A stretch of 64,000 nt of DNA from Closterium sp. Naga37s-1 (Eukaryota; Streptophyta; Zygnematophyceae; Desmidiales; Closteriaceae). A program made the translations under genes and the position numbers. Below the pieces are notes generated by a model that was not told the origin of the DNA, did no database searches, and worked only from the letters and a program-made list of their open reading frames with translations. Every line of letters begins with the position of its first letter. The first letter of the stretch is position 1. Location: NCBI GenBank assembly GCA_947471745.1, contig CANJKZ010000783.1:1190501-1254500 (forward strand), read 5' to 3'. Positions 1-17,948 of the stretch are shown here, in pieces.

Positions 1-265
1 AAGAACATGATTGTTGGCTTTGCTGTAAGCACACACATGTCGTTTTGCTAAATTGTCTTCATTGTAAGCACACATAGTTTTCTCTATTGGCTTCGCTGTA
101 AGCACATTATCATTGGCCTTGATGTACAAACATGATTGTTGGGTTTACCATCATGACATGATTTCAGGTGTGTGCCTGCACCTGCATGTGCATGTGTGTG
201 CATCTGTGAACCTCCATGTGCACATGTGTGCCTCATCGCCTTCCCTCTCCTCCCTGCACCATCAG
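1..265 (+). other. intron sequence upstream of first visible PCCB exon
   Basis: No exon is recognisable here. The stretch contains a short repeated phrase around a 'gtaagcacaca' core (three to four times in 1-130) and ends in a pyrimidine-rich tract and the acceptor CATCAG at 260-265. I read it as the tail of a PCCB intron whose upstream exons lie before the window. Confidence 0.6.
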
Positions 266-6294
<6,029 letters not shown>

Positions 6295-6650
6295 GCACAC
6301 AGTGCTGGGAGCACCCCCTACTCACCATGTATCTCTAAACACACCGTGCAGAACGTCCCCACCACACATCCATTACCAGGCAAACCTGCCAGTTCCTGAT
6401 TACCGTACCTTCCTCACTTAGGCCATTGCTTTCCATTCAAGGTTCAACGTCACAGTTGCCTTTGATCCGCAGAAGCTCTCATTCTCATGTCAATTTTCTA
6501 TGCTCCCTTCTTCTTTGAACCAATAATTATTTTTACAGCTGAACCAATTTATCCAACACTTTATATGTACAATGTAGAGGTCACTGTATGCACTTGTACA
6601 CATACAGAATGAATCTTGCACTGCAGGCATCTTTCGTACTGTGGTTATCG

Positions 6651-6708
6651 AATAAACAGCATATAAGGGAAATTAACAACACATACTGTAATGTTCAAAT
6701 AAAATAAA
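6651..6708 (+). terminator. PCCB poly(A) signals
   Basis: AATAAA at 6651-6656 and overlapping AATAAA at 6698-6703 and 6703-6708, 360-410 bp after the PCCB stop codon. They are the first canonical signals downstream and sit in AT-rich sequence. Confidence 0.55.
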
Positions 6709-7501
6709 CCACAAAATCTTCCACGGTCGACCAGTGCCCGGCTGTGCAACCAACAGCAAAACCTTTCCAAGTTGACGTACGGTTCTTGTACACATGGGGC
6801 CTTTATGCGAGTTGTATCAAACTAGGGGCGTCTTCCTACAGATCAGGCGGGCCTCAGGGGGACCTCTGTCTGTGGAGGAAACTATAGCTGTTACAAGGCG
6901 ATAAATGAGAAGGTACAGTTCGCTCTTTATCGCGGATTTATCTACCAAGCTGTGACTGGGTTGGATTGCTTGGCGAGTTCCTTGAGCTTGGCTCATTTCG
7001 CGAGCTTTTCATTTCCAGGCAAGATTTTTGAGACTCCACACGAGAACTCCATTCTCGAGCTTGGCTCGTTTCGTCGCGTTTCGCCTTCACCTCATCGGGT
7101 TTTGGGACATCTCGAAACTTGTGTTGGGGATCCCTATTCGCGTTTCCATCACCATACCCATCCACATCCTATCGTTGGCACTTCAGCTTTTGTTGTTGTT
7201 CCCAGGCTATGAAAATGCCTGGAGCTCTCTGGTTGCTTGGATCAGGCTTCCAGTGTGACCTGTAACCGGGTTACATCACCATCACCACTATCCATCGCTA
7301 CGATCACCTGATTCAGATCGTTTCGCCTCTTTGACGAGAGGAAAGAAAGGACAACCGCGTCGCGTCCGCCTTTTCATGCCTGAGCAAAGATGAAAATAAT
7401 CCGTTAGCTAGACTCATCTACATCCCTGAGCAAGGCTTCAAGTATCCAACTTCCTCTATGCTCACGCCCTCCCGCTCCGGTCACCTCGCGCTATAGTCAC
7501 A
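6709..7501 (+). other. intergenic region between PCCB and monooxygenase
   Basis: I see no gene. It must hold the promoter and 5' leader of the monooxygenase starting at 7502, but no convincing TATA box was found; the sequence just upstream of the ATG is pyrimidine-rich. Confidence 0.5.
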
Positions 7502-10500
7502 ATGCGCAAGCTACGCGTCCTGATCGTGGGAGCCGGCATCGGCGGCTGCACGCTCTCCCTCGCGCTCCGCCAAATCACCGCGCGCACGCTCCCCGCGATC
7601 CTCCAACGCGCTGCTCCAGCCGCCTCCACCTCCGCTACAGCCGCCGCCGCCGGCTCCGCCGCGCCCTTACCGCCCGCGTCGCCCGCCGAGTCGCTGTTCG
7701 AGGCGACGGTGTTCGAGCAGGCGCCGCAGATCCAGGCGGTCGGCGCGGGGCTGTCGCTGTGCGCCAATGGGCTTCGCGTGTTAGACGGTTTGGGCCTGTA
7801 CGAGAAGATCCAGGTGAGGGGAAGCAAAGCCTGGGTGAGGTGGAAGTGAGGGAGGTGGATCTGGGGGAGGTGGAAGTGGGGGAGGTGGATTTTGGGAAGG
7901 TGGATCTGGGGGAGGTGTATCTGGGGGAGGTGTATCTGGGGGAGGTGTATATGGGGAGGTAATAACGGGGAGGTGGATAAGAGAGGCAGGCTCTCGCTGA
8001 GCGCCAATGAGCGGCGCGTGCTGGACGGACTCTGGTTGTATGAGAAGATCCAGGTGAGGGATATACAGCGTGGGGAGGTAGATCTGGGAGAGGCTGTCAC
8101 TGGGAGCCAATAGGCTGCGCTTGCGGGACGTTGTATGAGATGAGAAGGTCCAGGTGAGGAAAGCACAGCCTAGGGGAGGTGGAACTGGGGGAGGTGGAAC
8201 TGCAGGTGTTACGTTCCAAACACACTGTAGCGTCTCGATCTCATGGTTGCCATTCGAAGTCACTGTTACGTTCTTAGCACGTTGTTACATTCGTAACACA
8301 TTGTTACTTTCATTGGTACGTCTCTCTCTGTGTTCTTTCTGCTCTGCAGAACCTCAGTGGACCCATCTCCTCGCTGCACACATACACGGAAAGTGGCAAG
8401 AAGCTTCGTACCTTTGACTATTCATTCATGTCGAAGCGCTATGGTTACCCCATGATGGCATTGGAGCGAGCAGAGCTGCAGGTGGGTCAAGCCAGGTGCA
8501 CAGAGGCACAGCTAAACCAGGCACAGCATGCATATCCCAGCGATACGGTTACCCCATGATGGCATTGGAGCGAGCAGAGCTGCAGGTGGGTCAGAGGAAG
8601 AGGCACACGAAGCTTCAGGGCAATTTCACGGTGCCACACATAACCACCTGCACTAGTGAGCTTCGCACCTGTGACTACTCGTTCATGTCTCAGCGCTACG
8701 GCTACCTACCCCATGATGGCCCTGGAGCGAGCAGAGCTGCAGGTGGGTGGGTGAAGGATGGTCGTGCACGAGTCACACGATATGGGTCGTGGGTGGGAAG
8801 GTGATACGGCTACCCCATGATGGCACTGGAGCGAGCAGAGATGCAGGCTGGTAGGCGGAGCGGAGAGGAGAAGGGGAACGGGGACTTTAGGATGGTGATA
8901 CAAGCTTTGCATTGTCAAGACGTCTCAACTCTTGAGACGTCTCAAAAGTCGTAATGCAAGCTTTGTTTGCATTACCATTTTGAAGCCCCCCTTCACCTTC
9001 TTCTCCAGCCTGCATCAAATCACAGGTTGGAAAGCCCTATGACTGTCGCCTATGATAGCTCTCCCTTCCCCTCCTCCTCACCCTTCCCTCCCCGCCTCCT
9101 CCACTTCCCCCTCCTCTCCACCTTCCCCTCCCTGTGCCACGTGGCAGGGCCTGCTGGTCCACGAGGTCATGTCAGGCGCTGAGTCATCATCGGTGCCGCC
9201 CATTCTGTTCAACAAAAAGTGCATCTCCGTGCAGAACCTTGGGCCAGGGAAAGGTACGCTAGCTGCCACTGGGTAGGCCAGCTGTCACACTGGGTAGGCC
9301 ACGTATGACTGTGAGGTCATGTGAAGTGGGTTGGGGGATGAGAGCACTCACTTTTCTGGTGCTCTTGGCGTTCTCTCCCCAACATCACCACATTCGATGG
9401 TAGTGAGAGAAGGCTCAGCAGTGGTCCTCTGTCCCTTTCCTTTTCTCCTCCACCAGGAGTGACCACAGTGCGAATGCATTTTTGGTGTGTGAGGTGGGAG
9501 ATCGGGTCGTGGGAGCACTGACTCCGCACTCTTGTTTACCTGCCTGCCTTCTCTCCTTCCTTCCCTCCCCACCAGGAGTGCGAGTGCATTTCGAGGATGG
9601 CACATGTGAGGTGGGCGATGTGGTAGGAGCACCCCTTCCACACTTTTGTTCACCTGCCTGCCTTCTCTCCTTCCTTCCCTCCCCACCACCCACCAGGCGT
9701 GCGAGTGCATTTCGAGGATGGCACATGTGAGGTGGGCGATGTGGTAGGAGCACCCCTTCCACACTTTTGTTCACCTGCCTGCCTTCTCTCCTTCCTTCCC
9801 TCCCCACCACCCACCAGGCGTGCGAGTGCATTTTGAGGATGGCACATATGAGGAGGGAGATGTGGTTGTGGGAGCACCCTCTCTCTCCATACTCCTGGTG
9901 TTTCTCATCGGCTCACTGGTCCTATCCTCTGTTTCTCCCTTCCTTCCCTCCCCACCAGGAGTGCGAGTGCATTTTGAGGATGGCACATATGAGGTGGGAG
10001 ATGTGGTTGTGGGAGCACCCTCTCTCTCCATACTCCTGGTGTTTCTCATCGGCTCACTGGTCCTATCCTCTGTTTCTCCCTTCCTTCCCTCCCCACCAGG
10101 AGTGCGAGTGCATTTTGAGGATGGCACATATGAGGAGGGAGATGTGGTTGTGGGAGCACCCTCTCTCTCCATACTCCTGGTGTTTCTCATCGGCTCACTG
10201 GTCCTATCCTCTGTTTCTCCCTTCCTTCCCTCCCCACCAGGAGTGCGAGTGCATTTTGAGGATGGCACATATGAGGAGGGAGATGTGGTTGTGGGAGCAC
10301 CCTCTCTCTCCATACTCCTGGTGTTTCTCATCGGCTCACTGGTCCTATCCTCTGTTTCTCCCTTCCTTCCCTCCCCACCAGGAGTGCGAGTGCATTTTGA
10401 GGATGGCACATATGAGGAGGGAGATGTGGTTGTGGGAGCACCCTCTCTCTCCATACTCCTGGTGTTTCTCATCGGCTCACTGGTCCTATCCTCTGTTTCT

Positions 10501-13038
10501 CCCTTCCTTCCCTCCCCACCAGGAGTGCGAGTGCATTGAGGATGGCACATATGAGGAGGGAGATGTGGTTGTGGGAGCACCCTCTCTCTCCATACTCCTG
10601 GTGTTTCTCATCGGCTCACTGGTCCTATCCTCTGTTTCTCCCTTCCTTCCCTCCCCACCAGGAGTGCGAGTGCATTTTGAGGATGGCACATATGAGGAGG
10701 GAGATGTGGTTGTGGGAGCACCCTCTCTCTCCATACTCCTGGTGTTTCTCATCGGCTCACTGGTCCTATCCTCTGTTTCTCCCTTCCTTCCCTCCCCACC
10801 AGGAGTGCGAGTGCATTTTGAGGATGGCACATATGAGGAGGGAGATGTGGTTGTGGGAGCACCCTCTCTCTCCATACTCCTGGTGTTTCTCATCGGCTCA
10901 CTGGTCCTATCCTCTGTTTCTCCCTTCCTTCCCTCCCCACCAGGAGTGCGAGTGCATTTTGAGGATGGCACATATGAGGTGGGGGATGTGGTTGTGGGAG
11001 CACCCTCTCTCTCCATACTCCTGGTGTTTCTCATCGGCTCACTGGTCCTATCCTCTGTTTCTCCCTTCCTTCCCTCCCCACCAGGAGTGCGAGTGCATTT
11101 TGAGGATGGCACATATGAGGTGGGGGATGTGGTTGTGGGAGCACCCTCTCTCTCCATACTCCTGGTGTTTCTCATCGGCTCACTGGTCCTATCCTCTGTT
11201 TCTCCCTTCCTTCCCTCCCCACCAGGAGTGCGAGTGCATTTTGAGGATGGCACATATGAGGTGGGGGATGTGGTTGTGGGAGCACCCTCTCTCTCCATAC
11301 TCCTGGTGTTTCTCATCGGCTCACTGGTCCTATCCTCTGTTTCTCCTTTCCTTCCCCACCACCCACCAGGAGTGCGAGTGCATTTTGAGGATGGCACATG
11401 TGAGGTGGGGGATGTGGTGGTGGGAGCAGATGGGGTGAAATCAGCCGTCCGTTCTGCTGTCATGCCACGTCATGATCCACATGTGAGTGACGTCATGCCA
11501 CGTCATGATCCACATGCGAGTGATGCCATGCCACGTCATGATCCACATGCGAGTGATGTCATGCCACGTCATGATCCCATGCGAGTGATGTCATGCCACG
11601 TTATGATCCACATGTGAGTCATGTTGTGCCATGTCAGCATCTGTTATCGGTCGTTCAAACTCGAACTCAACCACACCCAGAATCACTCACTCACACACAC
11701 ACTCGCTCACACACTCTCACTCACTCCCTCGCCCCCTCCCTCCCTCTCCCAGGACTGTAAACCAAGCCGTGGCTCAGCAGCTTACAGCGGCATCTCTTGC
11801 ATCCTCGGAGTCACGTCTTTCATGCCTGACTGACACTCTGGTTCAATCTAAAATTATCAATGGTTCATTCTCCCTCTCTCTTTCTTGCTCCCTCTCTCTC
11901 TCAGGACCGTAAGCCAAGCCGCGGTTCAGCAGCCTACAGCGGCATCTCCTGTATCCTCGGAGTCACCTCCTCGGTCCCTGACTGGCTCAAGGGCAGCGCT
12001 TACTTGGTTCTTGGGCCAGCTCTAGCCCACTCACCCCCAGAATCCCTCCCTCCTTCACTCACTCACTCACTCACTCACTCACTCACTCACTTACTCACTC
12101 AATCTCCCTCTTTCTCCTCTCTCTCCCAGGACCGTAAGCCAAGCCGCGGATCAGCAGCCTACAGTGGCATCTCCTGTATCCTCGGAATCACCTCCTCAGT
12201 CCCAGACTGGCTTAAAGGCAGTGCCTACTGGGTGCTCGGGCCAGGGAAGGTATATGGCACCTGGAGCATGGGTCGTGACAAGCAGTACTGGTTTTTATCG
12301 GAACAGGAGCTGATTACTGCGGATAACCTCGCTATGTGGACACCGAGTGACGCTTTAAAGGGGATGGACGACATGTGGAACTGGTTTCATCCGTACGATG
12401 CTCACGCGATGTTCTCGAGGACCGTTCGGGCAGTTAAAATCGGGTTTTTCGAGCTGCCCGCGGACGCGCCGTGGGTGGGGGGAGCCCCGAGTGTGGGGGG
12501 AGGGGGAGGAGTGGGGAAGGTGGAGGGGCGGGTGGTGGTTGGAGGGGAGAACAGAGTGGTTCTGCTGGGTGATGCGGCTCATGCCATGCTGCCGACTGTG
12601 AACCAGGGGGCAAACAGCGCGATAGAAGATGCTGCGGTTTTGGCTCGGGCTTTAACTAAATACTGCGTTGCTCCAACCTTGCAACACAGCAGAAGCAGTG
12701 ACAGCAGCAGCGGCAGCACGGGAAGCAGCAGCGAAAGCAGCAACACTGATAGTAGCTCAGCGGGTACCAGCAGCAGCAGCTCCAGTGCGGTCTACAACTG
12801 GCAGAACGAGGCAGCAGCAGCGGTACCCACGGCGCTAGCAGCGTACGCAGCAGCGAGGGAGGCGCGGGTGAGGCGCATGATAGGCGTGTCGCGGCGCACA
12901 GGGCAGTGGCAGACGAGCTACAACCCGCTCGTGCAGCGCATGCAGCAGGGGCTGCTACAACTCACTCCACAGTCGGCTATGGAAAGGTCTATGGACTGGA
13001 TGTACAAGTACAGAGGGCCCGAGGGGATGTCCTGGTGA
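7502..13038 (+). CDS. FAD-dependent monooxygenase (salicylate-hydroxylase/zeaxanthin-epoxidase superfamily)
   Basis: Flavoprotein hydroxylase using FAD and NAD(P)H on an unknown aromatic or isoprenoid substrate. Exons 7502-7813, 8350-8481, 9148-9253, 11370-11482, 12130-13038; phases fit and give 523 aa. Motifs in order: dinucleotide-binding GAGIGG (residues 10-15), YPMMALERAEL, the NAD(P)H/FAD motif GDVVVGADGVKSAVR, and the FAD-ribityl motif GDAAHAMLPTVNQGANSAIEDA followed by ARAL. Two inserts are unusual: an Ala-rich stretch near residues 36-65 and a Ser-rich stretch at 12684-12786. The start ATG immediately precedes the Rossmann strand RKLRVLIVG, as usual for the family, so an added transit peptide is not evident. 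Each internal intron contains partial exon copies, and the last exon is followed by decaying copies of its own C-terminal coding end. The substrate cannot be told from sequence. Confidence 0.88.
7814..8165 (+). repeat. donor-side copies of monooxygenase exon 1
   Basis: A G-rich GGTGGATCTGGGGGA-type short repeat (7830-7975) follows the donor, then two copies of the exon end GAGAAGATCCAG|GTGAGG at about 7985-8060 and 8090-8165, decreasingly similar. Confidence 0.8.
8482..8860 (+). repeat. donor-side copies of monooxygenase exon 2
   Basis: Three copies of the exon end (TACCCCATGATGGCATTGGA to GAGCTGCAG|GTGGGT) follow the real donor at 8482: ending near 8586, 8741 and 8848. The last has GAGATGCAGGCTGGT, with the GT donor lost. 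Confidence 0.85.
8900..8975. repeat. palindrome pair between direct copies
   Basis: Two GAGACGTCTC-type palindromes (AGACGTCT near 8918-8926 and TTGAGACGTCTCAA near 8932-8945) are bracketed by direct copies of CAAGCTTTGCATT / GCAAGCTTTG. Member of the dispersed palindrome family. Confidence 0.75.
9445..11369 (+). repeat. 141-bp acceptor-side array of monooxygenase exon 4
   Basis: Unit: polypyrimidine tract, CCCCACCAG acceptor, then the first ~70 bp of exon 4 (GAGTGCGAGTGCATTTTGAG to GTGGTTGTGGGAGCA). Copies start near 9459, 9576, 9697, 9818, 9959, 10100, 10241, 10382, 10523, 10662, 10803, 10944, 11085, 11226; the real exon starts at 11370. Because 141 is a multiple of three, the array is open in the exon-4 frame except where the 10523 copy has lost two bases. 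Copies next to the real exon carry GAGGTGGGGGAT like it; older ones read GAGGAGGGAGAT. Confidence 0.95.
11461..11625 (+). repeat. 33-bp splice-donor repeats after monooxygenase exon 4
   Basis: CATGCCACGTCATGATCCACAT|GTGAGTGACGT is repeated about five times in 33-bp steps. The first and last units keep CATGTGAGT; the middle ones read CATGCGAGT, so they have lost the GT donor. Confidence 0.9.
11740..12129 (+). repeat. acceptor-side copies of monooxygenase exon 5
   Basis: CCAG|GACTGTAAACCAAGCCG near 11754 and CAG|GACCGTAAGCCAAGCCG near 11905 precede the real acceptor at 12129. The nearer copy is longer and more similar. A (TCAC)n microsatellite lies at about 12055-12100. Confidence 0.88.
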
Positions 13039-13044
13039 CAGGGA

Positions 13045-14085
13045 AGCAAGAGTTGCAGCATGGGGCACAGGGCACAGGGCACAGGGCACAGGGCACAGGG
13101 CACGGGGCACGGGGCACGGGGCAGTGGCGGACGAGCTATCACCCATTGGTGCAGCGCCTGCAGCAGGGCCTGCTGCAGTTGACTCCTCAAGGTGCTATGG
13201 AGAGATCTATGGACTGGATGTACCAGTACAGAGGGCCCGAGGGCATGTCGTGGTGACAGGGAATCAAGGGTTGCAGCATGGGGCACAGGGCACAGGGCAC
13301 AGGGCACAAGGCAGTGGCAGACGAGATATCACCCGCTGGTGCAGTGCATGCAGCAGGCCGTGCTGCAGCTTACCGCTCAGTCGGCTGCGGAGCGATCGAT
13401 GGACTGGATGTACCAGTATAGAGCGCCTGAGGGCATGTCCTGGTAGGGTGGCTGGCAGCGTGGAGGGCGCGTCCTCATGGGCTGGCAGTGGGGGATTGTG
13501 TGGCATGTGGAGGCGCGGGTGAGTCGCATGATAGTGGTGGCAGACGAGCTGTAACCTGCTCGTGCATTGCTGCAGGGGTTTTTGCGGTTCACTCCTCAGT
13601 CGGCTGCGGAGCGATCGATGGACTGGATGTACCAGTATAGAGGGCCCGAGGGGATGTCGTGGTAGGTAGGCTGACAGTGGGACAGTGGGACGGGCATGGT
13701 GAGGGTGCTGGGCTGGGGGCGGGGAGGTGTGGCATGGTAGCAGCGTATGCGGCAACGAGTGAGGCTCGGGCCGGAGGGCATGACCTGGTAGGGTGGCAGT
13801 GGGACGGGCATGATATGGGTGCTGGAGGCAGGGAGGTATGGCATGGAACAATCTATGGACTGGATTTACGAGTATGGAGGGCCGGATGGCATGTCTTGGT
13901 GACAGGGGGAGTGGCCTGGTCAAACAAGCTGAAGCTGGGTGATGATGGACTGGATGTACAAGCAGTACAGAGGGCCGGAGGTGATGATGTGGTAGGCTGG
14001 CTGGCAGGGGGAAGGGGGTGAAGGTGAAGTTGAATCTGGGGCTACTAGCAGTACAGAGGCGCAGGGGGGATGATGTGGTGACTGG
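13045..14085 (+). repeat. decaying 3' copies of the monooxygenase C-terminal coding end
   Basis: After the stop at 13038, the segment coding GQWQTSYNPLVQRMQQG to DWMYKYRGPEGMSW and its stop recurs at about 13120-13256, 13312-13446, 13540-13665, with fragments of the DWMY...GPEGM part near 13775, 13850 and 13945. Copies become shorter and less similar with distance. A 7-bp GGGCACA microsatellite (13055-13118) separates the first two. Confidence 0.85.
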
Positions 14086-14967
14086 GTGAGGGGCCTGGTT
14101 GAACGAGCTGAGGATGAATTCTTGGTTTCAGAAGGGTAGAGAGGATTTCTTGGTGAAAAAGGGAGGGCTGGTTGAATAAGGGTGGATTTACAAGCTCAGA
14201 AGCCTAGATAAGATGGTATAGTAGCATGCACTGGTGTCTGCGAGGGAAAGTGCAATGACCGAGTGCTGGAGGGAATGTCTCAGCAATAAAGGGGAACAAT
14301 GTACAAGAAGAATGGATGGAGATTGTATGAATAATTGTGTTTGCAAGCGGTGACACGCTGGTATTGGAGATCAGGAAGGTGGTTATCACAGTGAATGTTT
14401 GGTAAGCAGAGTAACATTCACAAGTCCACCAAAAGCTGGAACCCTAAAAGCCATGATACTACAAGATCTTGGGGTACATTCCGCTGTGGACACTGTCCCA
14501 ATCGATGTGTCCCAATCGAGTGTACCGCTCCGAACCGAACTAAACCAGAGACGCGAAAATTTCGAAACTAGGGTGCAATTTGGTGTAATACGATGCAGTG
14601 CGGTAGAAACGATTGAGACACTTTCGATTGGGACATGTCCAGCGCGGAATGTACCCTTAGTCTAAAGTGTTGAAAAAATATAAGCAAAATGGTGCTTGCG
14701 GTATGGTTGACCGATTAACTAGGAAACGCGCACACAAACGGGTACAATTGGGTGACCGTCCCCGATGCGCGCTCCACTCACACCCACACACACACCTAGA
14801 GGGGCCACGAATCTCGCAGGGCCAGAAAGGGAGTTCGCCAGGTTGCGCCTTGCGTGGTCGTCTCTTGTTTTGTTTTTCGCAAACCTATTGTTCGTGCGAT
14901 ATATTGGCGGGAACGATTTGACGAAACGAGCGGTGCAGTGCGGTGTCATTGACAAGCTCAAGTGTCT
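14086..14967 (+). other. intergenic region, no gene seen
   Basis: Low-similarity remnants of the preceding repeats fade out near 14090. No conserved coding segment, RNA gene or mobile element was recognised up to the 16-bp repeat at 14968. Confidence 0.45.
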
Positions 14968-15050
14968 CGTGACTGGAATGCCTCGGGATTGGAATGCCTC
15001 GAGATTGGAATGCCTCGAGATTGGAATGCCTCGAGATTGGAATGCCCCTC
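14968..15050 (+). repeat. 16-bp tandem repeat upstream of the F-box/LRR gene
   Basis: GGAATGCCTCGAGATT repeated about five times in the upstream region of the gene starting at 15200. The short interval makes a regulatory effect possible, but nothing else supports one. Confidence 0.85.
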
Positions 15051-15199
15051 AACTAGTCCTCACCACGCTCTTTGTTGTCTGACTGTTCGAGCTTCCTATA
15101 GACTCACTAGTCTAGCTTGTTTGCGGTGTTAGCTTATAGAAAGGCAGACTCAACTTTATTTAGACAGCCATTAGTCTTGTGTTAGTCCCTCGTTACAAA

Positions 15200-17012
15200 A
15201 TGCCAGTCGGATCGCCTATCCAACGGCTACCGGAGGAGCTGCTGTCTCAGATTCTGTGTTTTCTGGTTCGACCTGATGGTCAGCTGGAGCACGCACTTGT
15301 CAGCAGGCAATGGCGTCGCATCGCGTACCGCTTGCAGCCAGAAGTCAACTTGCCGTCAAACCTCCTCATGGATCCGCGTCGGTTCGTTCAACTTCTGTCG
15401 TCGTACACTAACATAAAAAAAATAGCTCTTTCCTATGGCAGCCTCACCTCAGCGGCGTCAAATCTTCTATTCTCTCGCCTCGCTGACGTGTGTCCTCATC
15501 TGACCGAGCTGAGTGTCGAACCAATGGGACGCGAATGCAGACGCACAGGCGTAAGCGAGAAGAGCCTGACGTTTCTCTTCGAGAGGTGTACCCTGCTCGA
15601 AGATCTCCATTTGAAGTGTTCAGAGCGTGCTGCCATTCCTCCGTCGATCGACCGACTCACACTTCTCAGGAACCTGCATCTCGAGGCAAGCGTCACGCAT
15701 CTTCCCGACACACTGACCTCCTTGCAGTCTCTCCGAAGCATCGTGCTGCACGCCTCCCGTCTCGAGACTTTACCTCAAGAATTCGGCAATTTAGTTCTCT
15801 TAACGTCGCTCGAGCTGCACGGTTGCCGCTCCTTGGCGTCGTTTCCAGAATCCTTCGGTCAGCTTGCCAGTCTGAGCCGCCTCTCCGTCAGCCACTGCTC
15901 GATGATGTTGCAGCTGCCGGCCTCTCTCACCAAGCTTGCTTCTCTCGCTGTCCTGGAGCTTCGAGGTTTCAACTTCTCACATCCGTCACCCGTCAATTTT
16001 CGTCGACTGTGGGCGCTCGAAACCCTCATTATGGAAGAAGTGACGGGATTGCGCGGCCTGATCGAGGCCCTGGAGCATCTATGGCAGCTCAAGACTCTCG
16101 TTATCAAGTGCTGCAGCGACATCACGTCTCTGCCGGATCCTCTTTTCCGCCTGCCTTCGCTCACCAGTCTCACCCTTCACATCTCGCAATTATCAGTTCT
16201 GCCTGACGATATTGGCCGCTTGTCCAAGCTACAGACACTCGTGCTGGAGTTGAATGAGCTCACAATCCTTCCTGACTCCATCACCCTGGTTACCACGCTC
16301 CAAGAACTCTCCCTCAAAAACCTTTACCACCTGCCGTCACTGCCCGAGGACTTCGGGCAGCTGATTGCTCTTGAAAAGCTGCGCCTGAACAGCCTTGGCC
16401 AGCTCACAGGCCTGCCCGAATCCGTCGGGCAGTTGACAGCTCTCCGGGAGCTAAAAATAGTGCAGTGTAGGCAGCTGAAGCAACTTCCCAACACCCTATC
16501 CCGGCTATCTTCTCTTGAGCACCTGGAGATCAACATTTGCCCGCACCTCACGGTGCTGCCAGATGAAATGGGGAGCGGTATGAAGCGGTTGCGCTATCTG
16601 CATCTGGAGCACTGCTCGTCTCTCACCCACCTTCCTCCGTCTTTCTCCGCCCTGACGTCCCTCGAAACCCTCAAGATCATGCAAGCTAAACGCTTCAGAG
16701 GCACCCTACTAGACGGCTTCTGCTCCTTGACAAGCCTGAAGGAGCTCGTGCTTGAAGACATGCCTCGCCTGGCTGCCCTTCCTGCTTCCTTCTCAGGCGT
16801 CTTTTCACTCACCAGCCTGGACGGCTGGAGGCGCTCGAGGTGGTCAAGATCGCACGGATGGACGGCTTGAAGCATCTCCCTGCGTCGCTGGTTGAGCTGC
16901 CTCGAGTGCGGGTGTTGGAGGTGCGGGTGTGTGGTGGGATTGGCGCGTTGCTAGGAGATGAGATAGTGCTGAAACGCACTGCCAAGGGATCTTCGGTAGT
17001 TTTCAACAGCAC

Positions 17013-17043
<31 letters not shown>

Positions 17044-17948
17044 ATCGGCAGCGGCAGGAAACTGCTTCCATCCGTTCGAATCCTCAAGTTAAAGTCTCTC
17101 CCTTACCTTTCCCTTGGTCCGTCGCTTGGCCAGCTATCCTCTCTAACGAAGCTGAAACTCATAGAAATGGACAACCTTGTAGCACTCCCTGAGTCTATCT
17201 CTCGACTCTCGCACCTAAAAAGGCTCCGGATCGATTTCGCCTCGAAGAGGCACTGCCGGAAAGCTTGGGAGGGCTGTCAGGGCTGAAGGTCTTGCAACTG
17301 CGCTACTTGGGAATACAGCAGCTGCCCGAGTCTCTCGGGCAGCTGAAAGTGCTCGAGACGCTGGAGATTATTGACTGCTACAAGCTGAAGAAACTTCCAG
17401 GATCCTTCGGGAATCTGTCCAAGTTACAGTTCTGTACCCTCACCAAGCTTGCGATCTCGACTTTTCCAGGAAATTTCTGGAAGCTTTCTTCCCTCAAAGA
17501 GTTGGTGCTTCTGGGTCTGAAGCATGTCCGCAGTTTGCCTGAGTCGTTCTCTAAGCTGCCTAAGCTGAAGGTGCTGGAGGTAACTGCGTGCTACAAGCTG
17601 GCTCGCCTGCCGTCTTGTATCCGGAGAATTCCGACATTGCGCGATTTTGATGTTAGCGAGTGCCCTTTGCTTTCAGGGGAAGACAGGAGGGGGATTCCTG
17701 CAAGGGTGGGTGAGGAGGATGCGGAGGATGAAGAGGAAGAGGAGGAAGGAGGAGGGGAGGTGGCAGAGGGTGAGGAGGGAGGAGAAGCGGCGGTGGAAGG
17801 GGAAGAGGAGGCGGACAGGGTAGCAGAGGAGGGTGCAGAGAGTGATGGTGCGGACTGGAATATCCACCATGAGTATGGCTTGGACAGTGAAGATGACAGG
17901 GATGATGACGGAGGCTGGGGGGCGAGTGATGAGGAAGAAGAGGAGTAA
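15200..17948 (+). CDS. F-box/leucine-rich-repeat protein with two frame breaks
   Basis: Probable substrate-recognition subunit of an SCF ubiquitin ligase. The N-terminus reads LPEELLSQILCFL...ALVSRQWRRIAY, an F-box; some 25-30 plant-type LRRs follow (LPxSxGxLxxLxxLxLxxC pattern), then an acidic Glu/Asp-rich tail ending at 17948. ATG at 15200 (AAAATGCC) is the first in frame and directly precedes the F-box. The reading frame is interrupted twice: near 16815-16830 (LTSL must continue as RLEALEVVKIARM) and near 17240-17255 (RIDFAS must continue as EALPESLGGLSG). Each fits loss of one base; both lie within otherwise intact LRRs, which suggests consensus errors or a recent pseudogene rather than introns. 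No splice-site copies are present, consistent with an intronless gene. Full length would be about 915 aa. Confidence 0.8.

Noticed and set aside
9767-11617. A 616-residue repeat protein
   Set aside because: It is the 141-bp array read in another frame; the real exon and its copies read in the GVRVHFEDGT frame and only the last is complete.
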